This document shows, piece by piece, positions 1-11,290 of a DNA stretch of 64,000 bases; the first letter of the stretch is position 1; each line of letters starts with the position of its first letter. A program made the position numbers and the translations under genes. The stretch is from Labia minor (Eukaryota; Arthropoda; Insecta; Dermaptera; Spongiphoridae), in NCBI GenBank assembly GCA_963082975.1, contig OY720344.1:6125580-6189579 (forward strand), in the 5' to 3' direction. The notes under the pieces were generated by a model. That model did not search any database and was not told where the DNA came from. It saw nothing but the letters and a program-made list of their open reading frames with translations.

Positions 1-660
1 ATTTTTTAAGAATTTACTAAGAGCTCCACGCTATTTATTCGAGTCTCTTATCTTGGTTCAGAGAACCTATTCATTTATCCATACATGTTCAACACAATGA
101 ATACATACAAACATTGTATATTAATATTAACAAAAGTTATTCAAATACTTATATAATTTTTTTTATTTTTATTTATAATAATCAAATGTCTTGTTCAACT
201 ACTGGTACGTATACCCTATTTACATTTATAAATTGTATAAGAAGGAATATTCTAATACTTATGATATTATTATTAGAGAATGTGGATAATTAAGAAGACA
301 AATTGTCACCCCTGTGTTTTTCAAAATTCCATTTTATGAAAATATTATAAAAATATTCTGAATATGCGTTATTTTTTAATAACTATTCAATTTTCCACAT
401 ATCTAGGTTATATGATAGCATCGAATTTCTAGATATATATCATCAATTTTAATTTTACAAAAAAACACAAAGACACAAAAATATTATATAAATTTATAAT
501 TTTAAATATAAAGAGAAATATAGTAAAATTTGTTATCTTGAAATTTATTTTAAAATTTTTTATTTTTTTCATAACGGATTGATTTATTTCCATCTGATGA
601 TTTTTCACATTCCAATGAAATGAACCATTTTTTTCCTCTCTTCTTTTTTTTTTTTTTTTT
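1..660. other. AT-rich gene-free stretch
   Basis: No credible coding frame, TIR or RNA gene is visible on either strand. The sequence is AT-rich and ends in a T homopolymer at about 647-662. Confidence 0.6.
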
Positions 661-838
661 TATTAATATATTAACACTTTTTTGGTAACATAATACCTGT
701 AGAGATTGTTACATGATGTTTCGGTCTTTCTCTCTCTCTCTCTTCTGGGTTGATGTAATATATCTTGGTTGTCAGGTGATGGTGATTGGGTTATTGGGAA
801 TTGGATGGATGAAGGGGAAGAGGGATGGATGATAGTAT

Positions 839-1000
839 AGGAAATGGATGTTTTTGGAACACCGGCGGCTCTCTTGAGGCCCCCAAGATGAACGACTCGG
901 GGGTCACAAGTCACAATGAATCTCGTAAACGATTTTCCAACCCCTCTTAAGAGAGTGTGAGACAATCTTCTCTCTCTCTCTCTCTCTCTCCCAAACACGT
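839..1000. other. GC-richer island, possible exon
   Basis: This block is much richer in GC than its surroundings and ends in a (TC)n run at 968-990. Frames stay open on both strands: a minus frame reads from a poly(TC) tract, and a plus frame from about 857 (beginning NTGGSLEAPKMNDSG) ends at a TAA near 946. A possible acceptor (tatag) lies just upstream of the plus frame. I recognise no family, and the island could equally be repeat-derived. This is a weak candidate exon only. Confidence 0.18.
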
Positions 1001-1058
1001 TCTTTTTTTTTAGACACATATACTTACTCACATACATACAAACATACTTGATATTTTT

Positions 1059-1565
1059 ACCGGCCGACGATAGGATGGGAAGGAATTGTTTTCACACCAA
1101 ATTTCACATATGGAGATTTTTATAAAAAAAAGTATTTTTAGCATGATGTCTAGTCCGTCTGTCCGTCCGTCTGTGCATTGTGTGTCCGTATAGACGTGGA
1201 TAGCTTTGAACGGCTCAACGGATTTTGATAAAATTTGATATATTTACTACTTAATGCATCAGTAGCATGAAATCATCAACTTTTGGTGTATATCCGGAAA
1301 CCGGAAGAGGTAGTTTACAAAGTATTAATTTTATATTTATTGTCGGAAATTTTTCACTTAAAATATAATAGTAATTAATAATTGAGTAATTAAATTAAAA
1401 ATTTAAAACAAGATAATATAATTTAGTCATTTTAATTCAAGTTAAAAAAATATTTCTTTTTTTTATATTTTATTCGCTTATATATATATATATATATAAA
1501 TTTAATGTTATTTGGAAATTAATTTATTTTAAATCGTCGGTCGGTTCTGTGCTTGGGCCCAGCTC
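1059..1565 (+). mobile_element. HEL-B Helentron-like element, copy 1
   Basis: It starts after a T-run with ACCGGCCGACGATAGG, close to the 5' terminus inferred from the copy at 18912-19546. It carries the internal (GTCC)n/(GTCT)n microsatellite at 1152-1172 and the core 'acggctcaacggattttga'. It ends with the subterminal inverted repeat CGTCGGTCGGT at 1534-1544, followed by a small palindrome (TGGGCCCA) and a T-run. The repeat is terminal at one end and subterminal at the other, with a hairpin after the subterminal one. That is the layout of Helentron-associated elements (DINE-1/HINE). It has no coding capacity and is presumed dead. Confidence 0.7.
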
Positions 1566-1686
1566 ATTTTTTTCTCTCTCTTATTCATTTTTATGAATAA
1601 GATTTAGTCAAAAAGAAGAGATGGTCTTTGAGAAAACATTTAGAAACGAATAAAAATAAATTAATTCATTAAACTAAATAAAAAAG

Positions 1687-1737
1687 CGCTTGATTATCCA
1701 ATTCAAATTTGCGAGATAGTCGAGTTGAGACACTCCA
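1687..1737 (+). mobile_element. HEL-A 3' end fragment
   Basis: About 50 bases match the 3' terminus of HEL-A: 'ccaattcaaatttgcgagat', then AGTCGAG and an imperfect version of the terminal hairpin (TGAGACACTCCA). The rest of the element is absent. Confidence 0.65.
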
Positions 1738-1907
1738 TATTTTTTATATAGATACTCTGAATTAATATAATAAATATATCGAAGGAAATATGTAAATTAT
1801 TATATCATTGTGAAGAAAAGATATGACTGACAAAGATGTCTAAAATTAAAATATAAAGCTGATTGAATCAAATAAAAGAAAGAATTAAAAATACAATTAT
1901 ATTTATA

Positions 1908-2779
1908 TCTCCATTCCAAAAGAAATCGAACTTTTTAAAAAAAAAAGTACCACTAATGCCATCTGTTGTAATATTTTAGATGGCTTAGTCCCTCATTGAC
2001 AACTGGTATAAATTTCATGACACTTGGATGCATACAACAAAAGTTATTGCGTTTCAAATGTAAGTGTGTTTTGTACATCGGTCGGAAAATGAGCTGCAAT
2101 TGACTTTTGTGTTAAACGTGATAAGACTTTTACTGAAACGCACCAAATGCTACAAAATGCATATGGTGATGATTGTCTATCCCGTATGCAAGTTTACGAG
2201 TGATTCGGGCGATTCAAATCGGATAGAGAGACGCTGGATGATGACGAAAGATCATGCCGTCCCAGAACCGGATTTTTACGATCCAAAAGGAATTATTCAC
2301 AAAGAATTTGTTCCACCCGGCCAGACAGTCACTGGATAGTTTTACTTGGGCGTCATGAAGCGTTTGCTGGCAAGAATTCGTCGTATTCGGCCAGAATATC
2401 GAGAAATCGGCAGTTGGAATCTTTTGCACGATAATGCATCATCACATCGTTCGCAACTTGTAAAAATCACGTTATTCCTTTGCATCATTCGCCCTATTCA
2501 CCAGATCTGGCTCCGTGCGACTTTTATCTGTTCCTTAAACTGCATTTGCCGATGAAAGGAAAGTGGCACGCATCGATGGAAGCCATTGAGAAGGCGACGA
2601 CCGACTTCCTAAAGACCATTCCAATAAAGGACATGGAGAAGTCGTTTGACAACTTGTTGGAGCGTGCAGATTTGTGTATCGATGCAGAGAGGGATTCATT
2701 GATTAATAAAAATGATTTGTTCCAAAATGTACATTGGTTTTTTGTTTTTTTAAAAAGTTCGGTTTCTTTTGGAATGGAG

Positions 2780-2781
<2 letters not shown>
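1908..2781 (+). mobile_element. mariner-family transposon (relic 1), complete TIRs
   Basis: Terminal inverted repeats of about 30 bp begin CTCCATTCCAAAAGAAAYCG. The right one is the reverse complement at 2748-2781, and both ends sit next to TA. The interior encodes a broken mariner transposase. The helix-turn-helix region reads TETHQMLQNAYGDDCLSRMQ, then KSDRETLDDDERS, then an in-frame-shifted jump to HKEFVPPGQTV. The C-terminal catalytic part holds the HDNASSHRS-like second aspartate region and PYSPDLAPCDFYLF with the third. At 874 bp it is shorter than a typical 1.3-kb mariner, because roughly the middle third (including the first aspartate region) is missing. Several frameshifts and stops make it inactive. 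Confidence 0.85.
2480..2700 (+). pseudogene. mariner transposase C-terminal remnant
   Basis: Within relic 1 an uninterrupted frame covers the C-terminal catalytic segment. Residues HHSPYSPDLAPCDFYLF carry the third catalytic aspartate of the D,34D type. They are followed by the usual tail (KGKWHASMEAIEKATTDFLK, then KSFDNLLERADLCIDAERD). The upstream part lies in other frames, so this is a fossil. Its length is about a third of a normal mariner transposase. Confidence 0.8.

Positions 2782-2813
<32 letters not shown>
2782..2813. repeat. (TA)n microsatellite
   Basis: A TA dinucleotide tract directly abuts the right end of the mariner relic, which inserts at TA. Confidence 0.95.
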
Positions 2814-2815
<2 letters not shown>

Positions 2816-3574
2816 ATAGGATCTCTCTTTATTTTTTTATTATTAATATTATTATTATTATTATTTGAACGATGAAATCGGGTTTCGTAAGTTGTCGTGA
2901 ATGGGAGAGGGATTCTTTTGAATTTGGATAGACAGCAAGAAGGTAAGCGGTATCGTTCCCGGGTGGGAATATTTTATTCATCGCTATGTCCAATTCACAC
3001 TGTCATCCACCCACCCACCTAACCAGAAAAAAAAAATGAAATGAAATGAAGAAGAAAGAAATAAAAAAAGTAGACAGATCTATGATAACGATGTGCAAGG
3101 TATTTATATCATCTTTCTCTGACATTTGAATTGAGAGGAATTGAAGAGAGAGAGAGAGAGATTTTTAAGGAAGTGAGACTCCACATCAAACGTGATTTCA
3201 TGATATCAAGATCAACATGGATGGATGAATATTAAAATTGCAATTGTATTTTCTCTCTCTCTCTCTCTTTGACAAGAAAGAATGACACAATTGAAATAGA
3301 GATAAGAATGAAGAAAGAAAGAGACAAATGAAAATGTTAAAAAAACAAAACAAAAAATTATATAAATATACCAATATAGCGATAATACCTTTGGCAGGTT
3401 TCAATATATCAAAATGAGGTTTAAAAATGACATTATGCCAAATATTCAGTTTTTGCTTTAAGTAAAATTCAAAAAAAAATAACATTTTATTGAAATAAGA
3501 AGACTAATTAATATTATAGTTTTGTGAATTGCGCAAATTTATGAATTCGCATTTGTTTTCGACTGTTTTTAGCT
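2814..3574. other. gene-free, simple repeats
   Basis: It contains (TAT)n near 2838-2862, a (CCAC)n-like patch at 3007-3020, (GA)n at 3146-3162 and (TC)n at 3252-3268. The open frame on the minus strand at 3198-3485 is low complexity and not credible. A donor-like AAGAAGGTAAGC at about 2936-2947 has no supportable exon. Confidence 0.6.
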
Positions 3575-3727
3575 GGTTTTAACTTTTATCAAATTCCGGT
3601 ACTTTCAACAATTCAATCAAGCGGAAATTGTATATAAATTTAGCAGTTGTATACAATTTTTATTCATGTGAAAAACTATCAAACAAATATCTTTATTTAT
3701 ATTTTTACGGTCAGTTTAGAGAAAAAT
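3575..3727 (-). mobile_element. HEL-A internal fragment
   Basis: It matches the HEL-A interior ('ccggtacttt', then 'gtatacaatttt', then 'acggtcagtttagag') in the same orientation as the adjacent copy at 3730. Both ends are missing. It is either an older copy interrupted by the neighbour or part of a tandem arrangement. Confidence 0.7.
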
Positions 3728-3729
3728 AA

Positions 3730-4202
3730 GCTGGAGTGTCTCCACTCGACTATCTCGCAATTTGAATTGGATTAAATAACATAATATATTATATTTAAAT
3801 TAAATTTAATTAATTATAAAATATAAATTAATAAAATAAAATTAATAAATAATATTTATTAAATCAGCGCATGTTTGGCTCTTTGTTGATGACACCACGT
3901 CACATGTTGGCGCGTGAGATTTGCAGTGTTAAAAAATTAATTCTGGTACTTTCAGCGATTCAATCAAGCTGAAATTCTATATATAGCAGTTTTATACAAT
4001 TTTTAATCGTGTGAAAAACTATCAAACAAATATCTTTATTTTACGGTCACTTTAGAGGAAAAAAAATGTAGGTAATGACCCTCTTCCGGTTGAGCTACAT
4101 TTCTCAAAAGTTGATAGAAAACTACGAATGTTGAATAATGCCCGTATACCAAATTTCATCATGATTCATTATTCTAGCTTAAATCATTTTCCCCGAGATA
4201 GT
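3730..4202 (-). mobile_element. HEL-A Helentron-like element, internally deleted copy
   Basis: Read on the minus strand, the 3' end lies at the left. It has the hairpin TGGAGACACTCCA and then the subterminal inverted repeat GCGAGATAGT. The 5' end at the right is GAGATAGT/ACTATCTC followed by A-rich flank. The interior keeps the conserved 'ccctcttccggttgagct' and 'gttgatagaaaactacg' blocks. The microsatellite and the 5' ~150 bases are deleted. It is non-coding. Confidence 0.8.
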
Positions 4203-4730
4203 AAAAAGTTGATTGTAAATTTTTCTAATCTAGTAAAAAAAATTAATTTATTAAGAGATGTTTTAATTTGAGAAATCAATCGATCATTCAATGTCATAAT
4301 TTTTAGAAAAATTTATTTATTTATTTTAAATTAATTATATTAATTGATCAACAGGTGTCAATAAATATTAAAGTGTATTCATATCAAAACTTTGTAATGA
4401 TTCAAGTGGTTTTTATATTGATTTGAAAAAATAATAAAATTTCCAATAATATATTATAATATTTTTTGTTTAAAGAATTCTATTTACCAAAAATCTTCAT
4501 TAGAGTAACTAAATGTATTTCAAACATTAAATTGGACACAACGTTGAATATACCTATCAATAGTAACCGAGGTCAAATCGAGGAATATATAAATAATTAT
4601 TAATGATTATGTTGTTGGGAAGATGAGATAAAGATGTCCTTTCAGTGAAAAGACAAGTTTTTTTTCTTATTATTTTCTTTCCTTTTTTTTATTTTTTTAA
4701 TTTCTAATTACATAAAGGCCATATATCTTA
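4203..4730. other. AT-rich gene-free stretch
   Basis: I see nothing beyond AT-rich sequence and short homopolymers. Confidence 0.6.
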
Positions 4731-5208
4731 TCTTATTATACTAGCAAAAATTGTATATATATATTATATATCTTTATATATTTTTGAAATTCACACCATA
4801 GATAATATTTATAAAGAAAAATCGATCTGTATTGTTTTCAGCCTCATAAAAATCAACTTTATTAGTATTTTCTTAATTTAAAATAGTAAATCTAAATAAC
4901 GTCACTATGTCATCCATATTGAAATTTACCTACTTTGAAAAATATAAAACTGAAGACATCTAATTATATACAACATATTTATATAATATAGGATCAAATA
5001 TTTTATCAAGTAAATTTAAATATATTTTTCATCTTGAAATAAAAATCAAGTCATTTTAATTAATTTGTACCATTTTAGGAAACAAGTTTTCGATGGGTCA
5101 TTTTTAGAAAACTTTTAACAATTGTAATAAATAATTAAAAAATTGTAAAATTTTTAAAGTTTATAAAAATAAATTGTATAAATTTGTTAAAGGGTCGAGC
5201 GATCTATA
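4731..5208 (+). mobile_element. REP-C interspersed element, copy 1
   Basis: It begins TCTTATTATACTAGCAAAAA, runs into a TA tract, and contains the family core 'aaaatcgatctgtattg'. It ends with AAAGGGTCGAGCGA, the 3' motif also present at 16351-16383 and 17252-17284 (reverse strand). At least seven related copies lie in this window. It is non-coding. The class is uncertain: the hairpin near the 3' end (CGAGC-GACA-GCTCG in the copy at 16351) would suit a Helitron-type element. Confidence 0.65.
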
Positions 5209-5284
5209 ATATATATATATACCATATAAAAAAAAAACCTCTGACTTTGTACGTCCTACGCAAAGACAACGCCTATCAAGTCGG

Positions 5285-5522
5285 TTTTATCAATTAGGTG
5301 TCCTATGATCAGTAGAACGGGTCCTCTCAACCTTTACCTTGATTTTCTTGATCGGAGGCGCTATCAAGTAGCTTTTCCCCAATGTTGTTCCCGGAGGCTG
5401 GGTTGACTCCGTCCCATAGACTCCAGCTAGGGAAATTCCCTTGCCAGGCCCGAGACTGGAACCCGGGACCATGTAAATGTGAGGCAGGTTCGCTACCCAC
5501 ACACCCAATGGCGCCTTCATAT
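5285..5522 (-). mobile_element. tRNA-derived SINE
   Basis: On the minus strand it starts with a tRNA-like head: an A-box-like GTGTGTGGGTAGCG and a B-box-like GGTTCCAGTCTCGG. A family-specific body with 'cctggcaagggaatttccct' follows. Its GC content is far above the surroundings. No intact cloverleaf with acceptor stem can be drawn, so it is a SINE rather than a working tRNA gene. Confidence 0.65.
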
Positions 5523-6367
5523 ATACCATATATTAAAATGTTTTTTTCTTTCTCTTTTTGAGTGGCTTAGTAAATAATTTTAAATTTTTATTAAATCGTT
5601 TAAATTTCCATAAATAAATATTTTGTTATGTAATAAATGATTAAATTAAAATGAAATTTTCAATTCTTAATCAAATACAAAAATAATAATAATTAATAAT
5701 CAACCGTGTTTTATACTATTTAATACTCGTATTAGAGGTGAATTATTAATATATTTTAATCAATATATTTCATTTGTAAAGTTACATATGTTTCCTAAGA
5801 ATGAAGAGTGAAAAGGTTGGTTATTGCTAACTGAAAAGAATTTATTACATTATTTTGACTGAAAACTGAACGTATTTGGTTGGCAGTGTTTTTTCCATTT
5901 CACATGCATACATAAACCTTCTAGAATGGAAAGACTGCATGTCCCTTATAAAGTATGTTAAGGTTGCCTTGAAATATACACATTTTTTTAGTAGTAATTG
6001 GAAAATATCATTTCATTACATAAATAAATTCATAAATTAAAACGAATAAATATTTTGATTTGATTTGTTGATAAATTTGTTAATTGTTTATTTTTGTTAA
6101 ATTTACTTAGGAATTTATCATAAATAGATTCTAGATATATAAAGGTACAAGAGTAGGATGGTCATAAATATGAATATATAAATATTATTATTATTATTAT
6201 TATTTGAGTTATTTCACTTACTCAGCATTCCACGATGCTAGGAAAATTTAACACATCCTTTTGTTCTTTTCTTATTTTTTTGGATTAGTCTCGGATGGTG
6301 GTGTGTGTGGGGATGGGGAATAGAATTCATTCTTTTTCAAATGGTGTACTCGGGTTAATATTTAATA
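5523..6367. other. AT-rich gene-free stretch
   Basis: It contains (ATT)n at about 6184-6203 and a GT-rich patch at about 6298-6312. No gene is supportable. Confidence 0.6.
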
Positions 6368-7012
6368 CAGGGTCATCGAAAAAGGTGGACGGAATTTCGA
6401 AGAGTAATTAAAACCGAAATACAAATGGTAGAACATTTATTTATATATCAAAAGACACAGAAAATCTAAAACTTTTTTATGTACTCTAAAAAGTTTCACT
6501 GTCTGCTCCCCCCAGCCACCTGTTTTGAAGCAATGGAGGAGTCACAATTGCAATGGCTGCATAAATTCTTCTATAATTTGCGACGTTTGTGAAGAATATT
6601 CTGTACAGTTGTTTTAGCCATACCTATTTCCAACTTTATTGATATCAACACTTCCAGGTTCCTTAAACTGTTTAAAACAACGAATAATAGCTTAGATTTT
6701 GTCTATAAATATGCCTAAATATGCTACACTATCACAGGTGATTTAAACTCAGCATACCACAAAACACACTGCGCTCTTCTGCTAAGCGGTAGTCATGGCG
6801 AGTCTGAAGTGACTGACCCAGTCGAGCCGCACGGTAATGGCGGCCCACGGCAAGATGGCGACTGCGCATGCGCCCACGGACTTAAAGTAAACGATACTCA
6901 AAATATATATATAATGCTACTCAATCTCTTGTTAATTTCGTGTTGATGATATGTTTATTTATCTAATAGTTGTACAACAAAATCGCGTCGTCCACCTTTT
7001 TCGATGACCCTG
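6368..7012. mobile_element. Tc1/mariner-type TIR element, 645 bp
   Basis: The TIRs are about 25 bp and begin CAGGGTCATCGAAAAAGGTG. The right copy is the exact reverse complement, ending at 7012, and both ends are flanked by TA. The interior holds only scraps of coding sequence. On the minus strand at about 6590-6700, MAKTTVQNILHKRR resembles the second helix-turn-helix of Tc1/mariner transposases. This suggests a deletion derivative rather than a purely random MITE. A GC-rich patch lies at about 6780-6880. Confidence 0.8.
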
Positions 7013-8451
7013 TATAGTGTATAAGAATTTTCTTATTAAATGGTAAGTTTGTAGCAAGGCCTTCCTTCTGCAGAGATGACAATAAAGTAGATTGAAACTC
7101 TTAAATTATAATTATTATTAATATTATTAATATTATATTATTTAAATGATTAAAATGAAAAGAATTATTAATTCATCTTTTATGACTATTCAAATTTATG
7201 CCTGTTTTGTGTCTTGTATAAAATATGAAATAAATACTTGTTGATTGATTCATTGCATTACATTTCCATAAATAAAATGTTTAAATTAATTGATCGATGA
7301 GTTAATAATAATTAATGAAAATAAATAAATAAAAATTGAAACCTTGATTAAAGAAAATTGAATATGTTGTTCTTTCTTTCTGTTCATTGAAATCGTGCAA
7401 ATGAACAAAGCAATAACTTAATTTCAAATGACATGTCTAATGGTATTGATGTGTCTGTATTATGTATTTATTTATTTATTTAGTTCTTAGTCCTTTTATT
7501 GATTACCTTTCATGGTGATAATTAAATACAAATGAAACATTATTTTGCATCAATTTACAATTATTTTTTTTTTTTTAATTTCTTATTATTTTTATTCATT
7601 TATATCCCCTTCTCTCATATTATATCCTTTAATAATAATAATAATAATAGTAATAATAATTAAAAAAGAAATAGAAAAAACATTTTAAATTATAATATGT
7701 AGTTAGAAGAGAACATGTTTGTAAATACTTTTAATATAATAATTTCATTTTTAGTAAAAACGAAAAATAAATTAATAAATAAATAACCAAATAAAATAAT
7801 TACTTAATTAATGTTCATTTATAATTTTTTGTTCATTTAAAATGAAATATAATAATTTATATAGGTGAAAAATATCATGTAAAAGATGATAATATATTCT
7901 AGAATGTAAATTTTAAATTGTATTTTTTTTTTAAATAAATAATAAATTTAAATATTTAAATTTAATTTTCATACATAGTAAAAAAACAATCAGAGATTTA
8001 ACTTCATTCTTATCATTTAATAGAAAAATTTATAAGAAAAAGGACAAGATTTCTTATATATAATTATGAAACGGAATCCTCTTCCTTAAGAATATAATTT
8101 TAGATATAAATATTTTAAATCTAATATTAATTTTTAACAAATTTCATATAAAAATAATAATAATTCTCTATATACTCGTAACTTAAAAGATGAAAATAGT
8201 TCATTTAAAATCATAGATTCAATAAAATAAATAATAATAATAATAAAATAAATAAATAAATAAATAAATAATATATATGTAACAAAGTCACTGCTATATA
8301 GTACCCTTTAGTCACCGCCATCTGTTAGTGATATTGTTTGTATTATTTATAAGAATCAACTTTTATACCCCTCTCCTCTAACAAATAATATAATTTAATG
8401 AAAGATTTTTCCCATACATTATAACAGATTATTTTCTATAATCAATTTTTT
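7013..8451. other. AT-rich gene-free stretch
   Basis: It holds (AAT)n at 7630-7664 and (AAT)n/(AAAT)n at 8228-8268. No coding frame or element end is recognised. Confidence 0.6.
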
Positions 8452-8660
8452 GAAGTTATACTTCTTTAGGCGCGTTATGGAAAATTGATGGGGAGTGAAA
8501 TTTTAAGATGTGTGACACGAAAAATTAACAGTTTTTTTGTTTTTCCAGAAAAATAAATTTTTATTTGCCTGAAGTAGGATTCGAACCTACCATGTCTCTC
8601 TTCGACTACGTCATAGCGCTCAAAGCAAGCGAGCGCTCTACCCACTAGGCTATGACGAAT
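8452..8660 (-). mobile_element. tRNA-derived SINE (tRNA-like head 8574-8657)
   Basis: On the minus strand, the A box (TAGCCTAGTGGGTAGAG) and B box (GGTTCGAATCC) are excellent. Between them the anticodon arm is distorted (GCGCTC, a 9-nt loop, GAGCGC, then extra bases), and the acceptor stem does not close. A body follows, ending in the palindrome-like GAAGTATAACTTC. That motif recurs at 9289-9301. It is best read as a SINE or tRNA pseudogene. Confidence 0.6.
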
Positions 8661-8813
8661 CCCCAACATTATTATCTTATTTTAACCATATATGCCATCC
8701 CATGGATAGATTATTAACAATTTTTTAATTAAACACAAAATATGAAGAATCTTGTTGAATTCTTGATGTCATATCTAATCTAAGGTGTGTAGAAAATTAT
8801 AATAATTCCAAGA

Positions 8814-8815
<2 letters not shown>

Positions 8816-8853
<38 letters not shown>

Positions 8854-8894
8854 CAATCTAATACCAGACCAAATAAATAGATAGATAGATAGAT
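8816..8894. repeat. (TA)n and (ATAG)n microsatellites
   Basis: A TA tract of about 35 bases ends near 8850. A short ATAG tetranucleotide run follows at 8876-8894. Confidence 0.95.
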
Positions 8895-9960
8895 GTCAAC
8901 ATTTCGTTTCATTTGTGTTGTTTCTAATGGACCGCTTGAACATTTCATTTCGAATTATATATGTGTGCTAATAAATTATATTCAGTAGTGATTTAAATTG
9001 AATATTTTGATTGATATTACTTACTATTTGTGAATATTAGTGAAAACAAAAAATGTGCTTATATACTTTTGAGGTTAACTATCCGTATGTATTATTTATT
9101 GATATAAATTAATTATTTAATATAATTAACACTAAATATTATTAAATTATTAATGTTAAATACTTATTATTATATATTATTATTAATAATATATTATTAT
9201 ATTATTTAAATTTATATTAAATGTATATATTAAATATATTTTATTATATAAATATATTAATTTTCAATTTTTTTTTAATGATGCCAAAGAAGTATAACTT
9301 CTCACGCGCGTACATAAGTACACGCACCGCTTTTTTTTTTTATTTTCGACTCAGAGTAAATCAAAAATTGTTATTATTAGATTCACAAGTATATTAAATC
9401 AACATTTATCATGATTTATTTCTGTTTCTTTAATAACATCTTACTAGAAAATATATTTTCTTATTTTCACTGAGAAAAGTTTGTTTTTTTTTCCTCTCCT
9501 ATCTCCTTCTGGCTACCATATCATTTATTAATAACTCATCATCTTTTCTTCTACCATCTGTGTATATTATTCTATTTGAGAGTTGATTTGGGGTGGAGTG
9601 CGGTGAGAAGGAGCTGAAAATGAGGGTAGATTGGGTGTAAAAATTGGAGAGATGGATTAAGGAATATACTCGTATAAAAAAAAATATGCAACTATCCACA
9701 AATCTTTATGAATGAATAAACTACTTAATACATTCATGAGAAATGAAATATCAAATTTTACAATCAAGTTATTTGAATAATTTAATAAAATCGATCAATA
9801 AGTTAAGTTCAATTAACAGAAATGAACATATGTGCTATATTTTGGATATTAATTTACCAAACAAAATGCAAAGAGGTTAGTTAAAAAAAAATATCAATAA
9901 ATAAAAGAGATGGTGATGGAAATATGTAAGAGAGAGAGAGAAAGAGAGAATGGGAAAATG

Positions 9961-9991
<31 letters not shown>

Positions 9992-10307
9992 TTAAGTGTT
10001 TGTGTTTAGTCTACTTAACATTCATTCAAGAACAGACGTCTATATACGAGTAATATATTCAAGTTCATTTGTAACAAATGTTTTTGTGTATATAATTTAA
10101 TTTATACGTAAGTATAGTATATATTTAGTGTTAGTATGGAGGATATTATTAAATAAATGTGATTTTCTTTTTTTTTTCTATTTACGTGTGTGTGTTTTAT
10201 ATAAATGACGTTATTATTTAAAAAAAAAAAAAAAAAAAAAAAATACTTAGTAAAGCAATTTTTAAAAGCAAAACTTTGACTTGATTTATATTTTTAATAA
10301 TAAAAAA
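8895..10307. other. AT-rich gene-free stretch with microsatellites
   Basis: It contains (GA)n at 9929-9950, (TA)7 then (TG)n at 9960-9991, and a 24-base A homopolymer at 10220-10243. The motif AAAGAAGTATAACTTC at 9286-9301, with adjoining 'acgcgcgtac', is shared with the end of the SINE at 8452 and may be a solo SINE tail. No gene is seen. Confidence 0.6.
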
Positions 10308-10881
10308 GCTGGAGTGTCTCCACTCGACTATCTCGCAATTTGAAATGGATTAAATAACATAATAAATTATATTTAAATTAAATATAATTAAAATTATAAA
10401 TTAAAATTAATAAATAATATTTATTAAATCAGCGCCTGTTTGGTTCTTTGTTGATGGTACCACGTCACGTGTTGGCGCGTGATTTGCAGAGTTAAAAAAT
10501 TAATTCCGGTACTTTCAGCAATTCAATCGAGCTGAAATTCTATATATAGCAGTTTTATACAATTTTTAATCATGTGAAAACTATCAAACATATATCTTTA
10601 TTTTTACAGTCACTTTAGAGAAAAAAAATCAAAACGTTGTAGGTAATAACCCTCTTCCGGTTGAGCTACATTTCTCAAAAGTTGATAGAAAACTACGAAT
10701 TTTGAATAATGCCCGTATACCAAATTTCATTATTCTAGTTCAAACCGTTTTTGCGTAATCTTGTCTACATACATACAACACACACAGAGAGAGACATTTT
10801 TCTTAACCTTTTAGGAACCTTCAAAACATATAAAAACATCGAAAATTTTCGTGATCGCAATACTTTCTCTGGCGAGATAGT
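10308..10881 (-). mobile_element. HEL-A Helentron-like element, near full length
   Basis: This is one of the cleanest copies. It has the 3' terminal hairpin (TGGAG-ACA-CTCCA) at the left edge and the subterminal GCGAGATAGT. The interior blocks are shared with the other copies. An internal CA-rich microsatellite lies at 10762-10787. The 5' terminus ACTATCTCGCCAGAGA lies at the right. The A-run flanks on both sides fit insertion into a T-rich target. There is no coding sequence. Confidence 0.85.
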
Positions 10882-11107
10882 AAAAAAGAATGAAATTAAT
10901 TTTAAGAAATAAATAAATAAATATATATTAAAATTAGTATTAGAATTTGAAAAGAATAATAATAATAATAATAATAATTTATAAATTTATTTACATATTA
11001 GAAATTGGATTAATATTAGAATAATTTTTTTTTTAATTTTTGTTTATTTTAGAAAATGGCTTTTCATGCTCAACATAAAATAAAATGATAGGTAAACTGA
11101 TTGAATA

Positions 11108-11290
11108 GACACAACAGGTGCTTAACTACGTAGGATATCTTGTGTGGACCAGACACCTGGCAGGTCATGTTTCGCACGTGGGCCCCAATGAGAGGCCCAC
11201 GCGGATGACTGTCGCCGCAGTTGGCATTGCGTTGCTTGAAAAAGGGACCGGGTGTGCCATAGGTCATGCTAAACCGTCCCCCTCCTTCAC
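11108..11290 (-). CDS. candidate isolated exon, unknown protein
   Basis: This block is nearly 60% GC in a region that is otherwise almost all A and T. The minus strand offers an exon-like unit. An AG acceptor at about 11267-11268 is followed by an open frame reading MTYGTPGPFFKQRNANCGDS, then HPRGPLIGAHVRNMTCQ. A CAG|GTGTCT donor lies at about 11154. The two cysteines, the NMT glycosylation sequon and the proline/glycine content would suit an extracellular domain, but I recognise no family. The plus strand is also open (11118-11348), so strand is inferred from splice signals only. It could be unrelated GC-rich repeat. Confidence 0.3.

Noticed and set aside
8574..8657. Possible functional tRNA gene on the minus strand
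   Set aside because: A and B boxes are good, but the acceptor stem does not pair and the anticodon arm is enlarged. A SINE-like body follows. A tRNA covariance scan would decide.
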